Below the pieces are notes generated by a model. The model was not told the origin of the DNA and made no database searches. It worked only from the letters and a program-made list of their open reading frames with translations. This document shows positions 27,346-36,332 of a stretch of 64,000 bases of DNA, piece by piece. The DNA is from Allorhizobium borbori (GTDB lineage Bacteria; Pseudomonadota; Alphaproteobacteria; Rhizobiales; Rhizobiaceae). Positions within the stretch are counted from its first letter, which is position 1. The number at the start of each line of letters is the position of its first letter. The position numbers and the translations under genes are program-made. Where the stretch lies: contig NZ_JACIDU010000002.1 in assembly GCF_014196535.1 (NCBI RefSeq), positions 1 through 64,000 of the forward strand, written 5' to 3'.

Positions 27346-30300
27346 ACGTACTTTCCGTGCGCGGGCCATCGTAAGCTTCGAGACCGAACCATCGCCGGAT
27401 CTTGCTTTCCAGAAGCTCCGGGCTGATGGGCTTGGAGAGATAATCGTCCATGCCGCTTTCAAGGCAGAGATCGCGGTCGCGCTCCAGCGCGTGCGCCGTC
27501 ACGCCGATGATCGGCACATGCTGCCCCGCCCCTTCCTCCGCCTCGATCTGCCGGATGAGACGGGTCGCCTGATGACCGTTCATCACCGGCATGGAAACAT
27601 CCATGAGGATGATCGAGGGGGCATCGGTGCGCCAGGCTTCGACGGCCTCCTGTCCGTTATTGACGATGCGGAAGGAAAGGCCGGTGGCCTGCAGGATCTG
27701 GGTGAACACGATCTGGTTCACCTCATTGTCCTCGGCAACGAGAATATCGAGTCCGCCGGAGCGCAACGGCAGGGAGATCGCCTCGGGCAGCGGGGGCAGA
27801 TTGGGGACTGCCGGCGCGAGCGCCAGATCGGGCACCGCTTCATCGCCGGTCACGCCGCGGCGCAACCGGGCGGCCCGCACCACATCGATAACCGTGGTGC
27901 GCAGAAGATCGACACGCGGCGGCTTCATGAGATGGGCGCGTACATTGAGCGAGGCGAACAGGCTCTCGCTGCCGGCGGCCTCCATAGAAGTGAGGAAAAT
28001 AATCGGAATGGCGGCATAATGCGGATGATCGCGCATCCGCTCGGCCATATGGACCGCCTCGTTGCCGTTCATCGGAAAATCGCTCAACACCGCATCCACC
28101 GTGATCCCGGCATCGCGCGCCGCCTTCAGAATGGCGCAGGCCTCGTCACCGCTGCCGCAGGCGACGGCATCGAAACCCCAGCCGGAAAGCTGCTCGGTGA
28201 GGATCTCCCGGTTCACCGCGTTATCGTCGAGAACGAGAATATGCGCGCCGCGCACATTGACCGGCAGCGGTCGCGGCGCCTGCCGCTCGCCCGCCACCTG
28301 GAAGGGAAGCGTGACGGTGAAAATCGAACCCCGGCCGGGTTCGCTATGCGCCGTCACAACACCGCCGAAGAGATCGACCAGACCGGCCGTAATCGACAGG
28401 CCAAGGCCCGTACCCTCATGCCGGCGCGTGCTGGAGGAATCCACCTGGGAGAACTTGTCGAAGATCGACTGCATCTTGTCCGCAGGAATACCGATGCCGG
28501 TGTCGGCGATCCGAAGCGTCAGCATCTGGCGTCCGTCATCGATGGGTTCGAAGCGGAAATCGATGAGGACATGGCCCTTCTCGGTGAACTTGACGGCGTT
28601 GCCGACGAGATTAGTCACGATCTGGCGAAAGCGCCCCGCATCGCCGATCACCACATGGCGATGGCCCTCCGCACCGCGCACCACCAGTTCGATATCCTTC
28701 TGGGTGGCGGAGGTCGACAGCAGCGAGGCCACGTCCTCGATCGCCTCGACGGGATCGAAGGGCAGGCTGCGCAGCTTCATCTGCCCGGCGTCGATCTTCG
28801 AGAAATCGAGGATGTCGTTGATGATGGTCAGAAGCGCATTGCCCGATTTCACGATGATGTCGGTAAACGTCTTCTGGCGCGGATCGAGATCGGACTTGGC
28901 CAGCAGTTCCGCCATGCCCAGCACACCGTTCATCGGGGTGCGGATTTCATGGCTCATATTCGCGAGGAATTCCGATTTTGCCCGGTCGGCGGCTTCGGCC
29001 CGGTTCAGCAGGCGCGTCAATTCCTCCTCACGCAGCTTCATCTCGGTCACGTCGGTAAAGATGGCCAGCCAATGATCGAGGCCGGACAGGTTCACCTCGA
29101 AATGCAGCCATGTCTTGCCGCCGGCGTGGAAGGACGTGGTGATGGATTCGCGACGACTGATGCGCTCCTCCCAATCGCGCAACAGCGCCGTGGCCTCCTC
29201 CTGCGTGCCGAAATCGCCACGGGCAGCCAGATAACCGAACATATCGCGCCAGGCCCGGCCGGGAGCCAGCATTTCGGGCGGAACATGCATCATTTCCGGC
29301 AGAGCATCGTTCGAAAGCTCGATAATGCCATCTCGCAGAATAAGAAGCCCCTGCGACATCACGCTGGTCGCGTCACGCATCAGCGCGCCAAGCCGCTCCA
29401 GCGCCGCCTGTGCCTCATGGGCTTCCTGCTCACGCTTGCGCACGGCGGTAATGTCGTAATTGGTCTGCAGATACTTGCCGTTCGGCAGGGCCATATTGGA
29501 AATGATCAGCACCTTGCCGTCGCGCCCGACCACTTCAAAAGGCTCCTCCGAACGATCGGTGAAGCTGCGGACACGGGTTTCGTATAGGGCATCGAAATCC
29601 TGGTCGAGCGACCCGTAAGCGCCCCGCTCGAAATTGATCCGCACGAAATCCCGATAGGGCCGACCGATCAGTTCTTCAGGATAATCGCCGACCCAACCGT
29701 GATAGAAGGCATCATTGGCGTAATCGACGATAAAATCGGAATCAAGGATCATCACCCCGACAGGCAGGCTGTGCAGGATCGTTTCAATCTCGCCGCGCAG
29801 CTTGTCGGCGTGACTGCGCGCCTCGACAAGCTCGTTCTCACGCACCTTGAGCAACGAGACATCCGTGATCGACCCGACCACGAAAGGCTCACCGCCCGGC
29901 GCCTCGATCCGGTTGAGGCGGGTTATGATCGGCAGGGCACGATCGCCGACGAACACGACTGCCTCGGACTTCTCGATCGGCTCGCCGGTGTCGATGACGT
30001 GACGATTTTCGGTGCGAAACCGTTCCCACGCGGCGGGGAACATTTCCTTCTCATCCTTGCCAAGAAACTTGCTGCGGTCGTCGCCCAGAATTTCCTCGTA
30101 AGCGGCATTGGCATAGGTCAGGCGACCAAAGTCATCACGCAGGAACACTGCCACCGGCAGGCCTTCCAGCGCCGATCGGTAGATCTCCGTCGCCCGCACC
30201 TGCTCGCGCAGCAACTCTTCCTGCCGCTTGGCCTCGGTCACATCGTTCGTCACCACCAGCAGCCCGCCATTTTCGAGACGGCGGGAAATCAGCCGGACGT

Positions 30301-31078
30301 AGCGACCGTCCGGCAGGCGGTCCACATGCTCGTGGTCGTCATTCTCATGCGAGGCGATACGGGTGTTGATCCACGCATCCCGATCGGCGGGCGCCTCTCC
30401 CTCCGCGAACACGCCGTAGTCCCAGAAGCGCCCGAGAATGTCGTAGAGAGAATGGCCGGGGCCAATGTCCTGAAGCACGGGTTTGTAAAACCGCTGTTCC
30501 GTGTCGTTCTGGTAGACCAGGACGCCATCGGCATCGAACAGCGCAATCCCGATTTCCGCGACATCGAAGGCATGCCCGGCAAGCAGCATGTCCGGAAAAT
30601 TCTCGAAGCCCTGCGACACAGCCGGCCGATCAGGGCCATCAAAGATATTCTCCACCCCGGCGACAGGGGCAACCGGAAGCCGCTCCGTCTCTTTCGCGGC
30701 CTCGCTTTGGCGAAGGGCAGAGCCCCATTCCATCACGCCGAACACGTAAAAGCGGTCGTCTTCGGTAATGAAGCGCTCGATATCCAGCACATGCCGCCGG
30801 CCCGAGCCGGGTTCCGTCACGAAAGTACTTTCCTCCGTGCCGAAGACCAGCGTGCGGCGTTCGCGGTCCTCGCGCATGCCGCAGTCCTCTTCCCTGAGGA
30901 AATCCTCGGACACGCGACCGGGAAACTCGGAGACGGAACGGCCCACAAACCGCGCATAGGCCTCGTTGACGGCAACGTAGCGCAACTGGCTGTCCTTCAC
31001 GAAGGCAGGCAGAGTGAGCCCCGCAATGCGCGTGCAGGCAATGTCGAGCAACCCGCTTTCCGCACCGTTCACCGTCAA
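27341..31078 (-). CDS. Soluble multi-PAS hybrid sensor histidine kinase with two receiver domains
   Basis: A 1245-residue signalling protein with no membrane segment. In order: about five PAS-type domains (roughly residues 15-120, 165-285, 300-415, 430-545, 560-685), a HisKA domain with the phospho-acceptor His in SEFLANMSHEIRTPMNG (~710), an HATPase domain (NLVGNAVKFTEKG, DTGIGIPADK, GTGLGLSI), a first receiver (VLDDNAVNRE, Asp in VLSDFPMNG) and a second receiver (VAEDNEVNQ, Asp in ILMDVSMPVMNG, Lys in YLSKP). There is no Hpt domain, so phosphotransfer to a separate protein is expected. Ligand and partner unknown. Confidence 0.93.
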   Translation of the reverse strand: MTVNGAESGLLDIACTRIAGLTLPAFVKDSQLRYVAVNEAYARFVGRSVSEFPGRVSEDFLREEDCGMREDRERRTLVFGTEESTFVTEPGSGRRHVLDIERFITEDDRFYVFGVMEWGSALRQSEAAKETERLPVAPVAGVENIFDGPDRPAVSQGFENFPDMLLAGHAFDVAEIGIALFDADGVLVYQNDTEQRFYKPVLQDIGPGHSLYDILGRFWDYGVFAEGEAPADRDAWINTRIASHENDDHEHVDRLPDGRYVRLISRRLENGGLLVVTNDVTEAKRQEELLREQVRATEIYRSALEGLPVAVFLRDDFGRLTYANAAYEEILGDDRSKFLGKDEKEMFPAAWERFRTENRHVIDTGEPIEKSEAVVFVGDRALPIITRLNRIEAPGGEPFVVGSITDVSLLKVRENELVEARSHADKLRGEIETILHSLPVGVMILDSDFIVDYANDAFYHGWVGDYPEELIGRPYRDFVRINFERGAYGSLDQDFDALYETRVRSFTDRSEEPFEVVGRDGKVLIISNMALPNGKYLQTNYDITAVRKREQEAHEAQAALERLGALMRDATSVMSQGLLILRDGIIELSNDALPEMMHVPPEMLAPGRAWRDMFGYLAARGDFGTQEEATALLRDWEERISRRESITTSFHAGGKTWLHFEVNLSGLDHWLAIFTDVTEMKLREEELTRLLNRAEAADRAKSEFLANMSHEIRTPMNGVLGMAELLAKSDLDPRQKTFTDIIVKSGNALLTIINDILDFSKIDAGQMKLRSLPFDPVEAIEDVASLLSTSATQKDIELVVRGAEGHRHVVIGDAGRFRQIVTNLVGNAVKFTEKGHVLIDFRFEPIDDGRQMLTLRIADTGIGIPADKMQSIFDKFSQVDSSSTRRHEGTGLGLSITAGLVDLFGGVVTAHSEPGRGSIFTVTLPFQVAGERQAPRPLPVNVRGAHILVLDDNAVNREILTEQLSGWGFDAVACGSGDEACAILKAARDAGITVDAVLSDFPMNGNEAVHMAERMRDHPHYAAIPIIFLTSMEAAGSESLFASLNVRAHLMKPPRVDLLRTTVIDVVRAARLRRGVTGDEAVPDLALAPAVPNLPPLPEAISLPLRSGGLDILVAEDNEVNQIVFTQILQATGLSFRIVNNGQEAVEAWRTDAPSIILMDVSMPVMNGHQATRLIRQIEAEEGAGQHVPIIGVTAHALERDRDLCLESGMDDYLSKPISPELLESKIRRWFGLEAYDGPRTESTF

Positions 31079-31351
31079 ACCATCCTTTTACGCATCAACC
31101 GGAGAAAAGCCGTGAATCGGCCTATCCGGGATTACTGACAATTTTCAGAATACCGGCTCACGCTTCTGGCGCAACTACAACAAATTTTATGTATATTAAG
31201 CCCACAGATTTCGCCCCGCCTTCGAAAATATCGGCGTGATTCAGCCCGCAAAGACACGCGCCCAAATGCCGCAACCCCTGCTGCAGGCTTGCGAGCCGAC
31301 GTCAAAGGGGCGAAAAGCGAATCATCGGCAAGGACGATCCGGCTTGAGCGC

Positions 31352-31741
31352 ATGAGCGAAGAAACGACCACACTCTACGAAGCCATTGGCGGCGACGCGA
31401 CCGTGCGGGCGCTGACGGCCCGCTTCTACGAGCTGATGGCGACCCTGCCCGAGGGCGCGGCTTCGCTTGCCGTTCACCCGCCGGACCTGACGAACGCCCA
31501 TGACCGCCTCTACGATTACCTCACCGGCTATCTCGGCGGTCCGCCGGTCTATGTGGAGAAATATGGCCACCCCATGCTGCGCCGCCGTCACTTCATGGCG
31601 GAAATCGGCCCCGCCGAGCGGGAATCCTGGCTGTTCTGCTTCCGCAAGGCGCTGGAAGAAACGGTTGCGCACCCCACCCTGCAGGAAATCATCTGGCAGC
31701 CTGTCGAGCGGCTCGCCCACCACATGCAGAACAAGGAATGA
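31352..31741 (+). CDS. Group II truncated haemoglobin
   Basis: A 129-residue 2-on-2 globin (GlbO type). It begins TLYEAIGGDATVRALTARFYELM. The segment YGHPMLRRRHFMAEIGPAERESWLFCFRKALEE contains the proximal His region and the WL pair of group II. Likely roles are O2/NO binding or reduction near the membrane. The ATG at 31352 gives the family length; the longer frame from 31289 adds a non-conserved stretch. It overlaps the next gene by 4 nt. Confidence 0.9.
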   Translation: MSEETTTLYEAIGGDATVRALTARFYELMATLPEGAASLAVHPPDLTNAHDRLYDYLTGYLGGPPVYVEKYGHPMLRRRHFMAEIGPAERESWLFCFRKALEETVAHPTLQEIIWQPVERLAHHMQNKE

Positions 31742-32115
31742 CGATGAGGGCCTGCGATACCATCGCCCGCCTCACCCTGTTTCTCGCCGGCCTTCTCGGC
31801 GCGACGGGCATCGGGCTGGCAGCGGCAGCCAACCACCTCGATGATCCGCGCGGATTTTCGGCGGCGGCAACCGTGTGCCTCGCCAATGCACCGGCATTGA
31901 TCGGCCTTTATGCGGTCAGACCCTCGTTGCGCCTTGCACCGCTCGCCGCGCTGGTCATTGCCTGTGGCGCCCTGCTCTTCACAGCCGATATGCTGCTGCG
32001 CCATTTCTATGGGATGCGCGTCTTCGCCATGGCCGCACCGACCGGCGGCATGCTGCAGATCGTCGGCTGGTTGATCGTTGCCGTCAGCGCCCTGCTGCCG
32101 AAGCCGACGGCCTGA
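31738..32115 (+). CDS. DUF423-family small membrane protein
   Basis: A 125-residue protein with four predicted helices. The features LAGLLGATGIGLAAAANHLDDPRGFSAA and a C-terminal APTGGMLQIVGWL match the DUF423 family, whose function is unknown. The start overlaps the globin stop (ATGA), suggesting coupled expression; an in-frame ATG two codons later is possible. Confidence 0.82.
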   Translation: MTMRACDTIARLTLFLAGLLGATGIGLAAAANHLDDPRGFSAAATVCLANAPALIGLYAVRPSLRLAPLAALVIACGALLFTADMLLRHFYGMRVFAMAAPTGGMLQIVGWLIVAVSALLPKPTA

Positions 32116-32329
32116 CGCGCGCCGGAAAGCGGCAGATTTCGCAGAAAAGCAATACAGGCCGCCGAGGCGCGGCCTTGCCCTGAGCCGGGAACGGAATGAT
32201 CTCGGCGGAGCGCCCCGCACGGGCCTCTACGAGAGCCGCAAGCTCCGGCGCGGAAGCGCTGCCGGACGCCCTGACCAGCCGGTGAAAGCCGATAAGGGTC
32301 ACCCCGCCCGGCGCAAGTCTCTCAGCCAT
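32084..32329 (-). CDS. Hypothetical 81-residue protein
   Basis: Not recognised. The ATG lies inside the last codons of the DUF2325 gene (8-nt overlap), as for a coupled second gene, and the middle APELAALVEARAGRSAEIIPF looks protein-like. The C-terminal part overlaps the convergent DUF423 gene by 32 nt and is Arg/Ala-rich. Could be spurious. Confidence 0.35.
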   Translation of the reverse strand: MAERLAPGGVTLIGFHRLVRASGSASAPELAALVEARAGRSAEIIPFPAQGKAAPRRPVLLFCEICRFPARVRPSASAAGR

Positions 32330-32735
32330 CCGCGCGCGACCGCTCGTTCATCGTCTGAAGCGCCCGTTCAAGGCTCGACTTCGAACCGTTGCGCAGCGGA
32401 ATGAAGGTCTTGCCGAACTTCTTGCAGCCGCTTTTCACCCGAAGGCAGGCATCGTGGCTGATGCAATCGATGGGGCAGAACACGCAGTCCACCGAGGGCA
32501 GAACCGTATCGATGCGCGAGACGGCTTCGCGCAGCCCGCCATCGTGGTGGATGAGTTCCGCACCGAAATCGCTCGCGATCTGACGCAGATGCGCCACCTG
32601 ACAATCGCGTCCACCGACATACAGGAAGCTGCGGACATCCGCTGCGGCCTTGGAACCGCCCTCACCCGCTGCCGTTGTTTCTCGCTGCGCACCGCCCTTG
32701 GCGGCCTTCGCCTTCATTTTCTTCGCCATCTTCAA
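32322..32735 (-). CDS. DUF2325-domain protein with cysteine cluster
   Basis: A 137-residue protein with a basic Lys-rich N-terminus and a DUF2325-like domain: FLYVGGRDCQVAHLRQIASDFG, then HHDGGLREAVSRIDTVLPSVDCVFCPIDCISHDAC. Four to five Cys (in VDCVFCPIDCISHDACLRVK and SGCKK) could bind metal. The function of DUF2325 is unknown. It is divergent from preT across a 372-nt AT-rich region. Confidence 0.75.
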   Translation of the reverse strand: MKMAKKMKAKAAKGGAQRETTAAGEGGSKAAADVRSFLYVGGRDCQVAHLRQIASDFGAELIHHDGGLREAVSRIDTVLPSVDCVFCPIDCISHDACLRVKSGCKKFGKTFIPLRNGSKSSLERALQTMNERSRADG

Positions 32736-33107
32736 TCCCGTCGTGTCGTCTGGTGAAACCGGGGTAAAGGCCCGGCCCCGCCGGCGGCTTTGGCCGGATG
32801 TCGCGCACCATATTTAAGTGGAGTATTCAAGTAAAGTATAAACTTGAGTTTTTAATTCACCAATTTCAGCCTCGCATTTGAACGTCTGGATGACCCCGAT
32901 CTCCGTTGAATCAGACTATCAAAAGCCTGAATCAACGCATGGGAAAATGATGCCAATTAATTGAAAGAAATAGTTTTTATTTCCGAACTTGAATCAGTTC
33001 GCGAAGCCGTTTCGCCCCCATGCATTTTTAAAAATTTTACCGATTGATAAAAATTTACGCCGTGCTACCGTTTGCATCAGGTTGTTCACATAAAAGAGGG
33101 AACGTCG
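32736..33107. promoter_or_regulatory. AT-rich divergent control region upstream of preT
   Basis: A 372-nt region much richer in AT than its surroundings, without a gene. It contains TGAATCA three times (in 32905-32914, 32927-32936 and 32985-33000; the last lies in the palindrome GAACT-TGAATC-AGTTC). It also has an inverted repeat TCAAGT-N9-ACTTGA (32827-32847) and a tandem pair TTAAGTGGAGTA/TCAAGTAAAGTA (32814-32838). AGAGGG precedes the preT start. These are candidate operators; no match to the RutR site is seen here. Confidence 0.5.
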
Positions 33108-34469
33108 ATGGAACGACTGCAAAACGGAGTAGCCGCCGGGAGACTGGACGCGGCTGCTTACGACGCAAATTTTTCCGATCTCCACCCGCGCTTCGAAAAG
33201 CACGAAGCGCTCGTTGCAGCCGACCGCTGCTACTTCTGTCATGACGCCCCGTGCATGACGGCCTGTCCGACGGCAATCGACATTCCGATGTTCATTCGCC
33301 AGATCTCGACGGGCAATGCGCTGGGCGCGGCCAAGACCATTTTCGACCAGAACATTTTCGGTGGCATGTGCGCCCGCGTCTGTCCCACCGAAACACTGTG
33401 CGAACAGGCCTGTGTGCGCAACACGGCGGAAGAGCGCCCGGTCGATATCGGCCGCCTGCAGCGCTACGCAACGGACACGGCCATGGATGCCGGCCGCCAG
33501 TTCTACCGGCGCGCCGAACCGACCGGCAAGACGGTCGCCGTCGTCGGTGCCGGCCCGGCGGGTCTCGCCGCCGCGCATCGCCTTGCGGTGAAGGGCCATC
33601 AAGTCGTGGTGTTCGATGCCCGCGAAAAGGCCGGCGGCCTCAACGAATATGGTCTGGCCGCCTACAAGGCCGCCGACGATTTCGCCGCCCGCGAGATCGC
33701 CTACATTCTGGAAATCGGCGGCATCGAAATCCGCACCGGCCAGAAGCTCGGCACCGATTTCGCCCTGAGCGACCTGACGTCGAAATATGACGCCGTCTTC
33801 CTCGGCCTTGGCCTCGCCGGCGTCAACGGCCTCGGCATCGAGGGTGAAAGCCTCGAAGGCGTCGAGGATGCGGTGGAGTTCATCGCCGGCCTGCGTCAGG
33901 CAGACGATCTTTCGACGGTTTCCGTCGGTCGCCGCGTCGTCGTTCTCGGCGGCGGCATGACCGCCATCGACGCCGCCATCCAGTCGAAGCTGCTCGGCGC
34001 CGAAGAAGTGACGATCTGTTACCGGCGCGGCAAGGCGGAGATGAACGCCTCCGAATACGAGCAGGAGCTCGCGGCTTCCAAGGGCGTCTTCATCCGCCAC
34101 TGGCTGAAGCCGAAGGCCATTCTCGGCACGGACGGCAAGGTCGCCGGCATCGAGCTTGAGGGAACGGCGTTCAGCGACGGCCGCCTCGTCGGCACCGGCG
34201 AGACCGGCGTCATTGCGGCGGACATGATCCTCAAGGCCATCGGCCAGAAGCTCTCGACCGATGGCATCGCCACGCTGCGCATGGAGGCCGGTCGCATCGT
34301 TGTCGATGAGGAAGGCCGCACCTCGCTGCCGAAGGTCTGGGCAGGCGGCGATTGCGTTGCCGCCGGCGAGGACCTCACCGTCACCTCCGTCGCGCAGGGT
34401 CGCGACGCCGCTGAATCCATCCACAGCGCGCTGACGGTTGCGGCCCGGCCCGCCGTCGCGATTGCCTGA
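33108..34469 (+). CDS. preT: NAD-dependent dihydropyrimidine dehydrogenase subunit PreT
   Basis: A 453-residue FAD/Fe-S subunit that passes electrons from NADH to PreA for reduction of uracil and thymine, step one of reductive pyrimidine breakdown. The N-terminal Fe-S region has CYFCHDAPCMTACPTAIDIP and GGMCARVCPTETLCEQACVR. FAD binding is at VAVVGAGPAGLAAAHRLA and NAD(P) binding at VVVLGGGMTAIDAA; GGDCVAAGEDLTV closes the FAD site. The ATG at 33108 has a good AGAGGG site; the upstream in-frame ATG at 33072 does not. Confidence 0.96.
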   Translation: MERLQNGVAAGRLDAAAYDANFSDLHPRFEKHEALVAADRCYFCHDAPCMTACPTAIDIPMFIRQISTGNALGAAKTIFDQNIFGGMCARVCPTETLCEQACVRNTAEERPVDIGRLQRYATDTAMDAGRQFYRRAEPTGKTVAVVGAGPAGLAAAHRLAVKGHQVVVFDAREKAGGLNEYGLAAYKAADDFAAREIAYILEIGGIEIRTGQKLGTDFALSDLTSKYDAVFLGLGLAGVNGLGIEGESLEGVEDAVEFIAGLRQADDLSTVSVGRRVVVLGGGMTAIDAAIQSKLLGAEEVTICYRRGKAEMNASEYEQELAASKGVFIRHWLKPKAILGTDGKVAGIELEGTAFSDGRLVGTGETGVIAADMILKAIGQKLSTDGIATLRMEAGRIVVDEEGRTSLPKVWAGGDCVAAGEDLTVTSVAQGRDAAESIHSALTVAARPAVAIA

Positions 34470-34484
34470 AAGGGAGAGTGAACC

Positions 34485-35798
34485 ATGGCCGATCTCCGCA
34501 CGGAATTCGTAGGCATCAAATCGCCCAATCCCTTCTGGCTGGCATCCGCGCCGCCCACCGACAAGGCCTATAACGTCGAGCGCGCCTTCAAGGCCGGCTG
34601 GGGCGGCGTGGTCTGGAAAACGCTGGGCGAGGAAGGCCCGCCGGTCGTCAACGTCAACGGCCCGCGCTACGGCGCGATCTGGGGCGCCGACCGCCGGCTT
34701 CTGGGTCTCAACAACATCGAACTCATCACCGACCGGCCGCTTCAGGTCAACCTTCAGGAAATGAAGCAGGTCAAGATGAACTGGCCGGATCGGGCGCTGA
34801 TCGCCTCGATCATGGTGCCCTGCAACGAGGAAAGCTGGAAGGCGATCCTGCCGCTGGTGGAAGAAACCGGCGCGGACGGCATCGAACTCAACTTCGGCTG
34901 TCCCCACGGCATGAGCGAGCGCGGCATGGGGGCCGCGGTCGGTCAGGTGCCGGAATATATCGAAATGGTGGTGCGCTGGTGCAAGCAGTACACCCGCATG
35001 CCGGTCATCACCAAGTTGACGCCGAACATCACCGACATCCGCAAGCCCGCCCGCGCGGCCAAGGCCGGTGGCACCGATGCCGTTTCGCTCATCAACACCA
35101 TCAACTCCATCGTCTCGGTCGATCTCGACAATTTCGCGCCGAGCCCGACGGTGGGCGGCAAGGGCACCCATGGCGGCTATTGCGGCCCGGCGGTGAAGCC
35201 GATTGCGCTAAACATGGTGGCCGAGATTGCCCGTGATGCGGAAACCTACGGCCTGCCGATCTCCGGTATCGGCGGCATCACCACCTGGCGCGACGCCGCC
35301 GAGTTCATTGCGCTCGGCTGCGGCAATGTGCAGGTCTGCACCGCCGCCATGACCTACGGCTTCAAGGTGGTTCAGGAAATGATCACCGGCCTGTCCGACT
35401 GGATGGACGAGAAGGGGCATCGCTCGATCGCGGACATTCAGGGCCGCGCCGTGCCGAACGTCACGGACTGGCAGTACCTCAACCTCAACTACATCGCCAA
35501 GGCGCATATCGATCAGGATGCCTGCATCAAGTGCGGCCGCTGTCATATCGCCTGCGAGGACACCTCGCACCAGGCGATCACGGCGATGGTGGATGGCGTT
35601 CGCCACTTCGAGGTGATGGAAGACGAGTGCGTTGGCTGCAATCTCTGCGTCAATGTCTGCCCGGTCGAGAACTGCATCACCATGGTGCCGCTCGATGTCG
35701 GTACGCTCGACCAGCGCACCGGCAAGCCGGTCAGCCCCGACTATGCCAACTGGACGACACACCCCAACAACCCGATGGCTCGCGAAGCCGCGGAATAA
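34485..35798 (+). CDS. preA: NAD-dependent dihydropyrimidine dehydrogenase subunit PreA
   Basis: A 437-residue catalytic subunit. The N-terminal part is a dihydroorotate-dehydrogenase-like FMN barrel (VGIKSPNPFWLASAPPTDKAYNV, ELNFGCPHGMSERGMGAAVG with the catalytic Cys, GIGGITTWRDAAEFIALG). The C-terminus holds two [4Fe-4S] sites, CIKCGRCHIACED and CVGCNLCVNVCPVENC. It is 15 nt after preT with GAAAGGGAG upstream. A terminator follows. Confidence 0.97.
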   Translation: MADLRTEFVGIKSPNPFWLASAPPTDKAYNVERAFKAGWGGVVWKTLGEEGPPVVNVNGPRYGAIWGADRRLLGLNNIELITDRPLQVNLQEMKQVKMNWPDRALIASIMVPCNEESWKAILPLVEETGADGIELNFGCPHGMSERGMGAAVGQVPEYIEMVVRWCKQYTRMPVITKLTPNITDIRKPARAAKAGGTDAVSLINTINSIVSVDLDNFAPSPTVGGKGTHGGYCGPAVKPIALNMVAEIARDAETYGLPISGIGGITTWRDAAEFIALGCGNVQVCTAAMTYGFKVVQEMITGLSDWMDEKGHRSIADIQGRAVPNVTDWQYLNLNYIAKAHIDQDACIKCGRCHIACEDTSHQAITAMVDGVRHFEVMEDECVGCNLCVNVCPVENCITMVPLDVGTLDQRTGKPVSPDYANWTTHPNNPMAREAAE

Positions 35799-35808
35799 GG
35801 AAGCGACA

Positions 35809-35833
35809 GGGGGGGCCAACGCCTCCCCTTTTT
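35809..35833 (+). terminator. Rho-independent terminator of preTA
   Basis: An 8-bp stem (GGGGGGGC at 35809-35816 with GCCTCCCC at 35821-35828, one G-T pair), a 4-nt loop and a run of five T directly after. Confidence 0.75.
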
Positions 35834-35850
35834 CATGGGCAGGGCAACGA

Positions 35851-36255
35851 TTATCGCCGCAGGTTCCACGCGGAAGAAGCGACCGCAATATGCAGCGTCA
35901 GGCCGCGCTTGGCCTCAGAGAGAATGCAGGTCTGCGTCTTCTCATCGAGCAGCGTCGTAATATCCCGGTCAAAGTCGCCGGTACTGCGGCCCTCGGACTT
36001 CATCTGCACCGCCACGGCAAAGCCCTCTATCAGCCCGCGCCGCTCTTCACCCGCAATCCGCCCAGTTTGCGGCGCACAGCTTCGCACGGCCTCGTCAAGA
36101 TGACGATAGACCGTCTCCGGCTCCTTCGCGAGCAGGCTGGTGTAGCGCGTCGAGAACGGCACTTCATGGGCCTTGTCCACCGACGTTATGAAATAGGTTC
36201 CGGAGCCGCCGACCGCCGCCAGCAGCAGACCGGACAAAATCGCCAAACGCATCAT
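35851..36255 (-). CDS. Hypothetical exported protein
   Basis: A 134-residue protein, not recognised. It begins with a hydrophobic signal or anchor segment (MRLAILSGLLLAAVGGSGTYFIT) followed by a polar domain with two Cys. It stands alone between the preTA terminator and the pyruvate-kinase-like gene. A start at the second Met (36252) is equally possible. Confidence 0.65.
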   Translation of the reverse strand: MMRLAILSGLLLAAVGGSGTYFITSVDKAHEVPFSTRYTSLLAKEPETVYRHLDEAVRSCAPQTGRIAGEERRGLIEGFAVAVQMKSEGRSTGDFDRDITTLLDEKTQTCILSEAKRGLTLHIAVASSAWNLRR

Positions 36256-36332
36256 GCACCCGCAATTTCGAACAGATCACGGCAAGCATAGGTCGCAGAC
36301 GTTAACAGGCCTTTACAAATCAATACCCCGGC

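Noticed and set aside
32994-35171. A 725-codon - strand frame opposite preT/preA
   Set aside because: Antisense shadow of two conserved enzymes.
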